DNA from: Brevibacillus fulvus
Lineage (GTDB): Bacteria > Bacillota > Bacilli > Brevibacillales > Brevibacillaceae
Direction of reading: 5' to 3'
NCBI RefSeq assembly: GCF_016908525.1
Contig: NZ_JAFBEB010000001.1
Span: 64,501 to 128,500, forward strand
DNA: 64,000 bases
Shown: positions 9,364-18,005 of the stretch, piece after piece
How the letters are laid out: each line of letters opens with the position of its first letter
How positions within the stretch are numbered: the stretch's first letter is position 1
Translations under genes and position numbers: made by a program
Notes under the pieces: model-generated
The model's database searches: none
Seen by the model: only the letters and a program-made list of their open reading frames with translations
What the model was told of the DNA's origin: nothing

Positions 9364-9996
9364 ATGTATAAGGTATATGATGTCTCAGCGGCGATTCACG
9401 CCGACATGGCTGTTTATAAAAACAAGCCGGAGAAGAAGCCGCAAATCCGCGTTGTCCAAGATTTTGACACGGCGGCAGCGCGCGAATCCCGGGCTGACCT
9501 TGACATGCACACCGGCACGCATGTAGACTCGCCGCTGCACATGGTTCCAGGGGGCGGAACCGTGGCGACATTGCCGCTGGATAAGCTGGTCGGACCGTGC
9601 CGCGTGCTCGATCTCACCCACGTCCAAGGAGGCATTACGCGCAATGATTTGCAGGGTCTGCAAATGGAAAAAGACGAGATCCTCGTGTTGAAAACAAAAA
9701 ATTCGTTGGTTGATCATTTTGATCCCGACTTTGTTTATCTTGCTGAGGATGGCGCCAAATATTTGGCGGAGATCGGCATTCGCAGCGTCGCGATCGACGC
9801 CTTGGGGATCGAGCGCAGCCAGCCTGGACATCCAACGCATAAAACTTTGTTTGAAGCAGGCATCGTCATTTTTGAAGGACTGCGATTGGCGGAAGTCCCC
9901 GCCGGCAACTATTTTTTTGTCGGCGCGCCGATTAAACTGCTGGAAACGGAAGCGGCTCCGGCACGCGTCCTGTTGTTTGAAGGATTGTCCTATTGA
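9364..9996 (+). CDS. Cyclase/arylformamidase-family metal-dependent hydrolase
   Basis: A 210-residue protein of the cyclase (kynurenine formamidase, KynB-like) family. The metal-binding signature is plain: DLDMHTGTHVDSPLHMV around residues 48-64 (HxGTHxDxPxH). Other conserved pieces are VLDLT and GHPTHKTLFEAGIVIFEGL. ATG at 9364 has AGGGGGAAATTAGGG upstream. It sits between zwf and gnd, where many genomes carry 6-phosphogluconolactonase, and no kynurenine genes are near. The substrate is unknown; a role in lactone hydrolysis is only a positional guess (see findings). Confidence 0.85.
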   Translation: MYKVYDVSAAIHADMAVYKNKPEKKPQIRVVQDFDTAAARESRADLDMHTGTHVDSPLHMVPGGGTVATLPLDKLVGPCRVLDLTHVQGGITRNDLQGLQMEKDEILVLKTKNSLVDHFDPDFVYLAEDGAKYLAEIGIRSVAIDALGIERSQPGHPTHKTLFEAGIVIFEGLRLAEVPAGNYFFVGAPIKLLETEAAPARVLLFEGLSY

Positions 9997-10052
9997 GGGA
10001 CGGCAAAGCCATAGCGATTGGCTGAATGATCAAGGAGTGGAGAGTGGAACAT

Positions 10053-10964
10053 ATGGCGCAAAAGTTGAAGCTGGGAATGATTGGTTTAGGGAAAATGGGC
10101 TACAACCTGACGTTAAATCTGTTGGAACATGGACATAGCGTTGTCGCCAATGATGTGAACGAACAGGCGGTCAAGGAATTGGCGGAAAAAGGGGCTGTAC
10201 CCGCTTTACGGATCGAAGAATTGGTGCAAAAGCTGGAAACGCCGCGAATTGTTTGGGTGATGGTACCTGCCGGAAACATTACCGATTCGGTCATCAAGCA
10301 GTTGGTTGACTTGCTGAGCCCGGGAGATATCATCATCGAAGGCGGCAATTCCCATTACAAAGATTCGCTCAGCCGTGCGGAAACTTGCAAGGCGAAAGGC
10401 ATTCATTTCTTTGACTGCGGAACTTCCGGCGGGATGGAAGGAGCGCGCCACGGCGGCTGTTTCATGATCGGCGGGGATAAAGAAGTGTGGCCGACCATCG
10501 AACCGCTGTTTCAAGATCTGGCGGTGGAGCAGGGATACCTTTACACAGGCGAAAGCGGCAGCGGCCATTTCCTCAAAATGGTGCACAACGGGATTGAATA
10601 CGGGATGATGCAAGCGATTGCCGAAGGCTTTGAAGTGTTGGACAAAAGTCGGTTTGATTACGATTATGAGGCGGTTGCTCGCGTGTTTGGCCACGGGTCG
10701 GTCATTCGCGGATGGCTCATTGAATTGACGGAACGAGCTTTTGCCAAAGATCCGAAACTGGAAAGTATCAAAGGCGTCATGCAATCGTCCGGTGAAGGAA
10801 AATGGACCGTGGAAGAAGCGCTTGATCTGCAGGCGAATGTGCCCGTAATCGCACTTTCTTTGCTCATGCGCTACCGTTCGCTGGAGTCCGATACGTTCCA
10901 TGGCAAAGTTGTGGCTGCGCTGCGCAATGAATTTGGCGGTCACGCCGTAGTCAAAGCGGACTAA
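10053..10964 (+). CDS. gnd: 6-phosphogluconate dehydrogenase, decarboxylating (short YqeC/GndA type)
   Basis: Oxidises and decarboxylates 6-phosphogluconate to ribulose-5-phosphate. 303 residues, the length of the short Gnd class (B. subtilis YqeC) rather than the ~470-residue enzyme. The Rossmann motif is MIGLGKMGYNL at the N-terminus; substrate-binding DCGTSGGMEGARHGGCFMIGG follows near 120-140, and the catalytic helix HFLKMVHNGIEYGMMQA near 170-188. ATG at 10053 follows AAGGAGTGGAGAG. It completes the zwf operon. The short class is often NAD-preferring. Confidence 0.93.
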   Translation: MAQKLKLGMIGLGKMGYNLTLNLLEHGHSVVANDVNEQAVKELAEKGAVPALRIEELVQKLETPRIVWVMVPAGNITDSVIKQLVDLLSPGDIIIEGGNSHYKDSLSRAETCKAKGIHFFDCGTSGGMEGARHGGCFMIGGDKEVWPTIEPLFQDLAVEQGYLYTGESGSGHFLKMVHNGIEYGMMQAIAEGFEVLDKSRFDYDYEAVARVFGHGSVIRGWLIELTERAFAKDPKLESIKGVMQSSGEGKWTVEEALDLQANVPVIALSLLMRYRSLESDTFHGKVVAALRNEFGGHAVVKAD

Positions 10965-11015
10965 AGCAAAACGATTCGGGCGGTCGCTGACTCTTTATGA
11001 CGGAGGGCGGTATCT

Positions 11016-11876
11016 ATGTTGCTGGGGTGTCATGTCAGCATTCGCGAAGGCTATTTGGGGGCGGCCAAGCACGCTCGGCAAATCGGGGCGACCGCCTTTC
11101 AATACTTTCCCAAAAATCCGCGCAGCTTGAGCGTCAAGCGGCTGGATCAAAGCGATGCCGAGGCTTGTCGGCAATATTGCCAACAGTACGGGCTCGTCTC
11201 GATCGCCCACACGCCCTATCCGACCAACCTGGCGATTGACGACCCTGATCTGTATCGGCTGACGGTGGAATCATTGCGCAATGACTTGGCCATCGCCAAC
11301 GCTTGCGGCTCATTGGGGATTGTCGTTCATTTCGGCCAATACAAGCAATGGGAAACGGAGCCTTTGCGCGGTTATCAGCGGATGATTAAGATGCTGAACG
11401 AGGTGCTCGGCGACTGGCAAGGGGAGACACTCTTGCTCATCGAAAACAATGCGGGGCAAGGGAATCGGATGGGCAGCACCCTGGAAGAACTGGCGCAAGT
11501 GAGGAGTTTGCTGGCTTGTCCCGAAAAAGTCGGGTTTTGTCTGGATACTTGCCACGCCTTTGCCAGTGGACTGTGGAATGGGAGCGATTGGCAGGCGTTT
11601 GTTCAGGCGGCCCGCAAACTGGATTATCTCGGCCATGTAAAAGCTGTTCATCTGAACGACTCGATGTTTCCGCATCGCTCATATCGCGATCGGCATGCCA
11701 ACATCGGCAAAGGCTATATTCCTCCTTCAGGATTTGCCGAACTGTTTGCGACACCGGAATTTCGCGACATTCCGTTTGTCCTGGAAACGCCAACAGCTCA
11801 AGATACCTCTCATCAGAGCGAACTAATGTGGATTCAACAACAGTTCTTTGCCGAGCCGGAAGCGGCGATGGACTGA
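11016..11876 (+). CDS. nfo: Endonuclease IV (AP endonuclease)
   Basis: Cleaves DNA at abasic sites in base-excision repair. 286 residues forming a TIM barrel with three Zn ions; the ligand motifs are visible in order: VVHFGQ, LIENNAGQGN, GFCLDTCHAFASG, VHLNDS, DRHANIGKG and VLETP. ATG at 11016 follows a GGAGGGCGG site. It lies 51 nt after gnd, and may belong to the same transcript. Another repair glycosylase (Mug) is encoded 6 kb further on. Confidence 0.95.
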   Translation: MLLGCHVSIREGYLGAAKHARQIGATAFQYFPKNPRSLSVKRLDQSDAEACRQYCQQYGLVSIAHTPYPTNLAIDDPDLYRLTVESLRNDLAIANACGSLGIVVHFGQYKQWETEPLRGYQRMIKMLNEVLGDWQGETLLLIENNAGQGNRMGSTLEELAQVRSLLACPEKVGFCLDTCHAFASGLWNGSDWQAFVQAARKLDYLGHVKAVHLNDSMFPHRSYRDRHANIGKGYIPPSGFAELFATPEFRDIPFVLETPTAQDTSHQSELMWIQQQFFAEPEAAMD

Positions 11877-11936
11877 ACAGAAGGTTTGTTTGCCTGTTTG
11901 ATCCGGGCAAGATTAACAACGAGGAGCGTACCCTGC

Positions 11937-12347
11937 ATGAAACGAACGATTAAAGTGACGATCCGCGATTTTTCCAAACTGGAGGAAAATCTGAACGATC
12001 CGAATGAATTGAAGCTGTATGAATCAGCCAATGGCCAACTGTACGAGGCGGAGATCGAACACGATGGCTATGCTGTCATTGATCTGACGGACGAGGATTA
12101 TATCGAACTGGCTCCGGACGAATATGAGTATATCATCGCCGAATGGACACCTGCCGGCACAGTGGGGGAGATGCGGATCGAAACCAAATCAGATCCCGCC
12201 GATGATGCGGCGTTGTTGTACCGCGGCGTAGACGCAGCGGGCAATGAACTCCAGGCGGCGCAATCTTTGCCGAAAGCGCTCATTGCCGGGTTGGCCAAGA
12301 CCTGGTTTGGCGATAAAAAAGACAAGAAGAACGGCGTGCCGGAATAG
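11937..12347 (+). CDS. Hypothetical acidic protein
   Basis: 136 residues, start ATG at 11937 after GAGGAGCG. It is rich in Asp and Glu, with a likely beta-rich body (KVTIRDFSKLEENLNDPNE at the front) and a short basic tail (FGDKKDKKN). No signal peptide or membrane segment. I do not recognise the family. It follows nfo by 60 nt and ends in a terminator shared with the convergent argS. Confidence 0.75.
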   Translation: MKRTIKVTIRDFSKLEENLNDPNELKLYESANGQLYEAEIEHDGYAVIDLTDEDYIELAPDEYEYIIAEWTPAGTVGEMRIETKSDPADDAALLYRGVDAAGNELQAAQSLPKALIAGLAKTWFGDKKDKKNGVPE

Positions 12348-12362
12348 GCATGCCGTTTCTCT
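12330..12362. terminator. Terminator between convergent genes
   Basis: An 11-bp stem (12330-12340 with 12347-12357, one G-T pair), a 6-nt loop and TCTCTTGTC tail. It overlaps the stop codon of the upstream gene and lies 16 nt from the argS stop on the other strand. Confidence 0.6.
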
Positions 12363-12377
12363 TGTCTTTGCTCTTTG

Positions 12378-14090
12378 TTACATCTCTTCCGGCGCTTGCA
12401 AACCGAGCAGACGCAATCCTTCTTTCAGCACAATCACAACAGCATGTACCAATTGCAGGCGTGCGGCTTTCAACTCCGGCTCATCGGCCAAAATGCGGAC
12501 ATTGGCGTAAAATTTGTTGAACTGTTGCGCCAGATCGATTACATATTTGCCGATTTGCGACGGGTCAAACTGTTCCCGCGCTTTGTCAACCACATCCGGG
12601 AAGTTGTTCAGTGTGGTAATAATCGCCCATGCTTCCTTGCTGTCAAACGCTTCCGCAGGGAAGGGAGCTTCCGCAGGCTGATAGTTTCCTTTGCGCAAAA
12701 GCGAGCAGGCGCGCGCGTGGGTATATTGCACATACGGTCCCGTTTCACCTTCGAACGTAAGCATTTCTTCCCAAGAGAAATTGACATCATTTAAACGGAA
12801 GTTTTTCAGATCGTGGAAAATAACAGCGCCAACCCCGACTTGACGGGCGACTTCGTCTTTGTTGACCAGCTGCGGATTTTTTTCCTCGATCACCTTTTTC
12901 ACATCCGCGATCGCTTGCGCAAACACTTCCTCGAGCAACACGACTTTGCCTTTCCGGGTAGACATCTTTTTGCCATCTTTCAGCATCATGCCAAACGGAA
13001 TATGGTACATTTCTGTCGCCCAAGCGAAGCCCATTTTTTGCAGCACGCGGAAAAGTTGTTGGAAGTGCAGGCGCTGTTCGTTTCCGACGACATAAAGCGC
13101 TTTGGCAAAATCGAACGCTTCGTGACGATAAAGGGCGGCAGCCAAATCACGGGTTGCGTAAAGCGTAGCGCCATCCGACTTTTTGATCAGGCAAGGCGGC
13201 AGGTCGAATTCGTCCAGCTGTACAACCATTGCCCCTTCCGATTCGGTGAGCAAATCTTTTTCCTCCAACAGTTGCACAATCCGGTCCATCTTATCGTTAT
13301 AGAAGGCTTCCCCTTGCACAAAATCAAAGGAGACGCCCATCAACTCGTAAATCTTCGTAAATTCTTTCAACGATTCGTCGCGGAACCACTGCCAGAGACG
13401 CTGTGCTTGCGGATCGCCGTCTTCCAGCTTTTTAAACCATTCCCGCCCTTGATCCTCGAGCGCGGGATCTTTTTCCGCTTCTTCATGGAATTGGACATAA
13501 AGGCGCAGCAGTTCTTTGATCGGTTCGGCTTTGACTTTTTCTTCGCTGCCCCATTTGAGGTAAGCGACGATCAATTTGCCGAATTGCGTACCCCAATCCC
13601 CGATATGATTGATCCGTACCGGCTGGTAACCGTGTTTTTCCATAATGTTGGCGATCGCGTTGCCGATAACGGTGGAACGGAGATGGCCCATGGAAAAAGG
13701 CTTCGCGATGTTAGGCGAGGACAGGTCAATCGGCACTTTGCGCCCTTGACCGAGATTGCGGCTGCCGTACGCCTCTTTTTCCTTGGTTACCTTTGTAATG
13801 ACTTCGGCGGCCACCTGTTGTTGGTCCAGAAACAGATTGACATAGGGGCCGACAGCCGCAGCTTCCCGCAATGGCGCTCCGGAAAGCAACGGGGCCAGTT
13901 CACCGGCGATCGCTGGCGGTGCTTTGCGCAACGCTTTGGCTAGTTGAAAGCAAGGGAAGGCGATGTCACCCATTTGCGGATTCGGCGGCGTCTCCAGCAT
14001 TGCTTGCACTTTTTCTGCGGGGAAATCTGCAACCCCCAACTGATTGATGGCCGCGGCGATTTTTTCGGCGGCTTGTTGTTTGTAGCTCAT
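12378..14090 (-). CDS. argS: Arginyl-tRNA synthetase
   Basis: Charges tRNA-Arg. 570 residues, a class I synthetase. The N-terminal Arg-tRNA additional domain spans about residues 1-90; the HIGH-type motif is in SSPNIAKPFSMGHLRST near residues 125-140, the KMSKS-type motif is KKMSTRKG near 365, and the C-terminal DALR anticodon-binding domain ends in EGLRLLGLQAPEEM. The site AAAGGATG precedes the ATG. It is transcribed behind a T-box leader, so expression should rise when uncharged tRNA accumulates. Confidence 0.97.
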   Translation of the reverse strand: MSYKQQAAEKIAAAINQLGVADFPAEKVQAMLETPPNPQMGDIAFPCFQLAKALRKAPPAIAGELAPLLSGAPLREAAAVGPYVNLFLDQQQVAAEVITKVTKEKEAYGSRNLGQGRKVPIDLSSPNIAKPFSMGHLRSTVIGNAIANIMEKHGYQPVRINHIGDWGTQFGKLIVAYLKWGSEEKVKAEPIKELLRLYVQFHEEAEKDPALEDQGREWFKKLEDGDPQAQRLWQWFRDESLKEFTKIYELMGVSFDFVQGEAFYNDKMDRIVQLLEEKDLLTESEGAMVVQLDEFDLPPCLIKKSDGATLYATRDLAAALYRHEAFDFAKALYVVGNEQRLHFQQLFRVLQKMGFAWATEMYHIPFGMMLKDGKKMSTRKGKVVLLEEVFAQAIADVKKVIEEKNPQLVNKDEVARQVGVGAVIFHDLKNFRLNDVNFSWEEMLTFEGETGPYVQYTHARACSLLRKGNYQPAEAPFPAEAFDSKEAWAIITTLNNFPDVVDKAREQFDPSQIGKYVIDLAQQFNKFYANVRILADEPELKAARLQLVHAVVIVLKEGLRLLGLQAPEEM

Positions 14091-14111
14091 TGTTCATACA
14101 TCCTTTCTCAA

Positions 14112-14366
14112 CAAAAAAACCTCTCATCTCTCCATAAGGAAGAGACGAGAGGTGATCATTTACTCCCGCGGTGCCACTCTTCTTGCCTCCGCCACAGGCG
14201 AAAGGCCGCTTGACTGCTGTAACGGGCAGTCCCGTCGAACCTTACCAGGCAGTTGCCGTTCAGGTCGCATCTCCGAGGGGCGCTTCCTTATCCGCTCCAC
14301 GCTGGGCTTCCACCGGCTCCCAGCTCGCTGTCGCTTCACGAATATGTACTTTCCTCATCCACGATT
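14112..14366 (-). promoter_or_regulatory. T-box riboswitch leader of argS
   Basis: Read on the minus strand, the leader has the Stem I apical loop GGTGGAAGCC, an AGTA/GAA loop-E pair, the T-box element AGAGTGGCACCGCGGG (14165-14180), then a terminator with arms at 14120-14133 and 14138-14152 followed by seven T. The bulge sequence UGGC would pair with a tRNA ending GCCA, that is discriminator G, which fits Bacillus tRNA-Arg. The candidate specifier directly after GAA is CGG (Arg) at 14256-14258; I did not fold Stem I rigorously. Confidence 0.88.
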
Positions 14367-14372
14367 TTTTTT

Positions 14373-14402
14373 ATTATATCGAAAGTGAAAGAAGGGATGC
14401 AA
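14373..14402 (-). promoter_or_regulatory. Promoter of the argS T-box transcript
   Basis: On the minus strand TTGCAT (14397-14402) and a perfect TATAAT (14373-14378) are 18 bp apart. The -35 touches the stop codon of the upstream gene on the same strand. Confidence 0.55.
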
Positions 14403-14921
14403 CTACTTGTCATCCGTTTTTTTCATAATTTCATCCAGATCGGCAAACAATTGCTTGGTCAGCTCTTCCCGTTGCTCCGCTGCCTGCCAGCGTTGCTTGT
14501 ATTCGAGCAGCTTTTCCAACATGTCCCGTTCGGCTGCGGCCGCCTTTTCCAAATCATGATTTTCGCTGGGATCGAACAACATCAAACGTCCGTCTGTGCC
14601 GCTGCGGTAGTAAACCGATCGCCAATGATCGGGAAACCGGTAAGGCTGTTCGCCGAAGACCAAGCCCAGCACATCGTCGGCTTCCAGCGGAAGGAATTGT
14701 TCATAGTCAAATCGTGTTCCCCCAGCCGATACCTGGATATGAAAGAAGGAGTAGCGGAGATAGTGTTGACCGCTCTCTTTATCCTTGACAATCGAGTATG
14801 TTTCAAAATCGGTTGTTTCCAGCATCTTAACCGTTTGCAAACGGGAGAGAAACTCTGTTACGTTGCCTGGAAGTTCATTTGGCACGACCGTTCGCCCCTT
14901 TATTTTTTGAAGTATTCCCAT
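14403..14921 (-). CDS. Hypothetical protein
   Basis: 172 residues if started at the ATG at 14921 (MGILQKI); a TTG at 14948 would add nine residues. Neither has a convincing ribosome site. The N-terminal two thirds look globular (beta-rich, VYYRSGTDGRLMLFDPSEN near the middle) and the last 50 residues are a charged helix (EKAAAAERDMLEKLLEYKQRW) that may form a coiled coil. No family recognised. It lies upstream of argS on the same strand but argS has its own promoter. Confidence 0.65.
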   Translation of the reverse strand: MGILQKIKGRTVVPNELPGNVTEFLSRLQTVKMLETTDFETYSIVKDKESGQHYLRYSFFHIQVSAGGTRFDYEQFLPLEADDVLGLVFGEQPYRFPDHWRSVYYRSGTDGRLMLFDPSENHDLEKAAAAERDMLEKLLEYKQRWQAAEQREELTKQLFADLDEIMKKTDDK

Positions 14922-14971
14922 GATAACAAAACTGCCGGTTGCTGACAATCGCCGGAAAACACCGGGGAATA

Positions 14972-15010
14972 AAGCTAAAGAGCCTGTGAACAGGCCCTCT
15001 AGCTTAGCTT
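14972..15010 (-). terminator. Hairpin downstream of yjcZ
   Basis: A 16-bp stem with two mismatches and a two-base loop (14972-15005). It lies 30 nt downstream of the YjcZ stop on the minus strand, and AT-rich sequence follows there. Probably the terminator of the yjcZ transcript. Confidence 0.5.
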
Positions 15011-15035
15011 TTGTCAGCGGGCTAAGGTTTGCCCA

Positions 15036-15137
15036 TTAACAATCTTCGGTCGCACCCACGATCACCAACAGGATAAACAGAACGAGCACCAGGGCGAAAT
15101 TATCGCAAAAGAAGTTACCGGAGTAAGATGTACTCAC
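15036..15137 (-). CDS. yjcZ: YjcZ-family small sporulation protein
   Basis: A 33-residue protein starting at GTG (15135-15137) with AAAGGAGGG 9-10 nt upstream. It has a short polar head (MSTSYSGNFFCDNF), a single hydrophobic segment ALVLVLFILLVIVG and a tail ATEDC. This layout matches the YjcZ family (FALIVVLFILLIIVG type), small membrane proteins made in sporulating cells. The Cys near both ends of the helix is noteworthy. It is too short for standard ORF calling. A separate terminator follows. Confidence 0.85.
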   Translation of the reverse strand: MSTSYSGNFFCDNFALVLVLFILLVIVGATEDC

Positions 15138-15250
15138 GTTTGTTTTCCCTCCTTTCAGTTATGCTATAGTCTATACGCAGCGATAATTTTTGGACTGGGC
15201 GGATGCCCCAATCCGCCAAAATTAGGCGAAATTGCAAGGAAAATTATGGA

Positions 15251-15279
15251 TTGACTGGAAAGATAAGTGGTGATACGAT
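15251..15279 (+). promoter_or_regulatory. Sigma-A promoter of the S-box/yitJ transcript
   Basis: TTGACT (15251-15256) and TACGAT (15274-15279) are 17 bp apart, about 50 nt upstream of the riboswitch. Confidence 0.6.
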
Positions 15280-15326
15280 ACTTTCAAACAAACTCATCGG
15301 GAAAAACAAGTTCATAAAAGCAACAA

Positions 15327-15476
15327 CTCTTATCAAGAGAGGTGGAGGGACTGGCCCTACGAAGCCTCGGCAACCGATATTGCAGGTGCCAAATCCAGCA
15401 AAGCGAACAGCTTTGAAAGATAAGAGGATCTGGCGGATCGCAGGCAAATCCTCTTCTTTCGGGAAGAGGTTTTTTT
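15327..15476 (+). promoter_or_regulatory. SAM-I (S-box) riboswitch
   Basis: The conserved core reads CTCTTATCAAGAGAGGTGGA, then GGGACTGGCCC, then GAAGCCTCGGCAACC, the S-box signature with P1, kink-turn and pseudoknot elements. A terminator with stem 15450-15456/15463-15469 followed by seven T ends it. High S-adenosylmethionine stops transcription before the yitJ gene. This agrees with the methionine-cycle function of the downstream enzyme. Confidence 0.96.
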
Positions 15477-15525
15477 ATTCAGACGGTTGCCGCGCAAGAG
15501 TTGTGAAGCAGGGAAGGGGAAGCAG

Positions 15526-17385
15526 ATGGACAAAAAGCTGGATTTGCGTGCATGTTTGCAAGACAATTTGCTCGTCGGCGATGGGGCGATGGCGACCCAA
15601 CTGTATCAATTGGGCGTACCGATCGGCGTCAGCTTTGAAGAATTGTGCCTATCCAATCCCAAACTGGTTTATCAAGTGCATCGAGCTTACTATGAAGCTG
15701 GAGCACGCCTGTTGGAAACGAATACCTTTGCCGCCAACCGGGACAACTTGAGCCGCTACGGATTAGAAAGCAAGGTGACGCGCATCAATCGCGAAGCGGT
15801 GACGATTGCCCGAAAAGCGGCGGGGACAGACGCTTATGTGGTCGGCAGCATCGGTTCGATCATCGCCGGACGTGTACGGACGAAACTGTCGGGAGATCTG
15901 CGCGATCAGTTCGAAGAGCAAGCAATCGCCCTGCTGCATGCCGGAGTCGATGGGTTGATGCTGGAGACGTTTCTCGATCTGGAGGAAATTCTGCTAGCGC
16001 TGGACACGATTCGTCCCTTGACTGACTTGCCGATCATCGGGCAGTTGGCCACCCTGGAAGTGGGCAGGACGCGGGATGGTTATACGCTGACCGAAGCGTT
16101 TTGCCAGATGCAAGAAGCGGGGGCTGACATCATCGGTTTGAACTGTCGCCTGGGACCGGCGGAGATGCTGCGGTCATTTGAACAAACCGTTACGCCGGAG
16201 AACGTGATCTTGTCTGTATTTGCCAATGCCGGCCGGCTGGGCTTGCACGATGGAGCTTATGCCTATAAATCGACACCGGACTACTTTGCGGAAACTGCCT
16301 TGCAATTGCGCGAATTGGGGGTTCGTTTGATTGGCGGCTGTTGCGGGACGACACCGGCCCATGTGCGACAAATTTCTCAGGCGTTAGCCGGGTTGCCGCC
16401 GCTTCCCCGCATCAATCCGCAACCGCTGCCAGAGCAGCAGCCTGTCGCGGTGCAAGCGGTCAAGGAACGGCATCAGCCGAGTATTGTCGAGCAAGTCAAA
16501 CATGGCTATACCGTTCTGGTTGAGTTTGATCCTCCCAAAGATTTGGAAGTGGAACAGTTTTTGCATGGTTGTTGCGAATTGCACAAAGCGGGAGCGGATG
16601 CGATAACATTGGCGGACAATTCGCTGGCCAACGTCCGGATGAGCAACATGGCGCTGGCAGCGATTATGAAAAGCAAATACGGGATCGATCCGCTCGTCCA
16701 TCTCACTTGCCGCGATCGCAATCTAATCGGCCAGCAATCCCACCTGATGGGGCTATACGCATTGGGCGTCGACCAGGTGTTGGTCGTCACGGGCGATCCG
16801 TCGCGTTTTGGCGATTTGCCAGGGGCCAGTTCTGTCTTTGATGTGACCTCTTTTGAATTGATCCGCATGGTCAAGCAGTTGAACGAGGGAATTTCCTTTT
16901 CCGGGAGACCTTTAAAACAAAAGGCGCAGTTCATTGTCGGCACCGCCTTTAATCCGCATGTGCGGCAGATTGAGGCGGCGGTCAGCAGGTTGGAGAAAAA
17001 AGTGGAAGCGGGCGCTGATTTTATTATGACCCAGCCCGTATATGACGTGGAAACGCTCAAACTGATTCATCAAGCGACTCGGCATATTCCGATTCCGCTG
17101 TTTATCGGGATTATGCCGTTGACAAGTTATCGCAATGCGCAGTTTTTACACCATGAAGTGCCCGGTATCAAACTGTCGCCAGCCGCGCTGGAGCGGATGA
17201 GACAGGTGCAGGGCGAAGCGGCCCGCCGGGAAGGATTGGCGCTCGCGAAAGAACTGCTGGATGTGGCCATTCAATATTTTCAGGGGCTCTATCTGATAAC
17301 CCCGTTTCATTATTACGAAATGAGTGTCGAGTTGCTGCAATATATCCGGCAACGCACCGCCTTGAACCAGGCGGCCAACGGTTAA
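15526..17385 (+). CDS. yitJ: Bifunctional homocysteine S-methyltransferase / methylenetetrahydrofolate reductase
   Basis: 619-residue fusion of the YitJ type. Residues 1-300 are a Hcy-binding methyltransferase barrel: GDGAMATQLY, LLETNTF, GLNC and the Zn-binding GGCCGTTPAHV with its two adjacent Cys plus the earlier Cys in GLNCRLG. Residues about 330-610 are a MetF-type flavoprotein barrel (VEFDPPKD, LTCRDRN, VVTGDPSRFG, IMTQPVYD). It could reduce methylene-THF and remethylate homocysteine to methionine. ATG at 15526 follows GGGAAGGGGAAG. Control is by the S-box directly upstream. Confidence 0.95.
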   Translation: MDKKLDLRACLQDNLLVGDGAMATQLYQLGVPIGVSFEELCLSNPKLVYQVHRAYYEAGARLLETNTFAANRDNLSRYGLESKVTRINREAVTIARKAAGTDAYVVGSIGSIIAGRVRTKLSGDLRDQFEEQAIALLHAGVDGLMLETFLDLEEILLALDTIRPLTDLPIIGQLATLEVGRTRDGYTLTEAFCQMQEAGADIIGLNCRLGPAEMLRSFEQTVTPENVILSVFANAGRLGLHDGAYAYKSTPDYFAETALQLRELGVRLIGGCCGTTPAHVRQISQALAGLPPLPRINPQPLPEQQPVAVQAVKERHQPSIVEQVKHGYTVLVEFDPPKDLEVEQFLHGCCELHKAGADAITLADNSLANVRMSNMALAAIMKSKYGIDPLVHLTCRDRNLIGQQSHLMGLYALGVDQVLVVTGDPSRFGDLPGASSVFDVTSFELIRMVKQLNEGISFSGRPLKQKAQFIVGTAFNPHVRQIEAAVSRLEKKVEAGADFIMTQPVYDVETLKLIHQATRHIPIPLFIGIMPLTSYRNAQFLHHEVPGIKLSPAALERMRQVQGEAARREGLALAKELLDVAIQYFQGLYLITPFHYYEMSVELLQYIRQRTALNQAANG

Positions 17386-17402
17386 GCCGCGCATAGCTCC
17401 AT

Positions 17403-17439
17403 CCCCATGCTGCCAAAGGCAACGTGGGGCTATTTTTTT
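17403..17439 (+). terminator. Terminator after yitJ
   Basis: A 12-bp stem (17403-17414/17418-17429; one wobble, one mismatch), AAA loop and a run of seven T. The T-tract overlaps the stop region of the convergent mug gene. Confidence 0.75.
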
Positions 17440-18005
17440 GTCTGCAACGGATGCCAGCCTTTTTCGCGGAGCACGTCGCTTAATGATTGAAACATGGCCA
17501 GCCGCTGTTCACGCGTGTAGGCGGCGTTGGCACCGCTGGTCGAAGGGATCACGAAGACGAAACTGCCCGGCCACTCTTCCGTCCCGAAGTATGTTCCCGT
17601 TTGCAAGCCCAAGGTTACGGTTCCCCGCTTTGTGCCGGTTGCATGGCGGAAAGCGGTGATGCCATTAAAGCAGATGAGCCGCGGTCGATACGTTTGGACA
17701 AGTTGGACAAAATCGGCTGCCCCCTGAGCAAAATCGGTTTTGTGCAAATCGCCGGAGGATAATGTCGGACGGGCAACCAAATCGGTGATTCCGTATCCCA
17801 ACTCAAGCAATTGCGCCGTTTCTTCCGGGCGAAACTGGCGGGGGGTCAGACCTCCTGCGTACAAACCGCGCCAAAACAGATTGGCCGGATTGGCATAATG
17901 ATACCCCGCGGTTGCAGAGATTCGCCCTGGGTTGATTCCGCAAAAAAGCACAACCAGATCTCGTTTCACATAAGTCGGCAACCATCTCTCGGTAAACTTT
18001 TCCAT
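17430..18005 (-). CDS. mug: G/U mismatch-specific DNA glycosylase (Mug/TDG family)
   Basis: Removes uracil or damaged bases opposite guanine. 191 residues. The active-site motif GINPG is at about residues 23-27 (FCGINPGRISATAGYHYANPANLFW) and the second motif, VIPSTSGANA, near residue 157, matching the Mug pattern (GINPG, NPSG-type). Divergent from the germination operon; the minus-strand -10 TATAAT lies about 35 nt upstream. Confidence 0.9.
   Translation of the reverse strand: MEKFTERWLPTYVKRDLVVLFCGINPGRISATAGYHYANPANLFWRGLYAGGLTPRQFRPEETAQLLELGYGITDLVARPTLSSGDLHKTDFAQGAADFVQLVQTYRPRLICFNGITAFRHATGTKRGTVTLGLQTGTYFGTEEWPGSFVFVIPSTSGANAAYTREQRLAMFQSLSDVLREKGWHPLQTKK

Noticed and set aside
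12813-13943. 376-codon open frame on the plus strand inside argS
   Set aside because: Antisense shadow of a certain gene; composition is that of reverse-complemented argS.
14256-14258. Reading the T-box as a glycine switch (specifier GGC, one base shifted)
   Set aside because: The UGGC bulge does not fit tRNA-Gly (discriminator U), and the downstream gene is argS.
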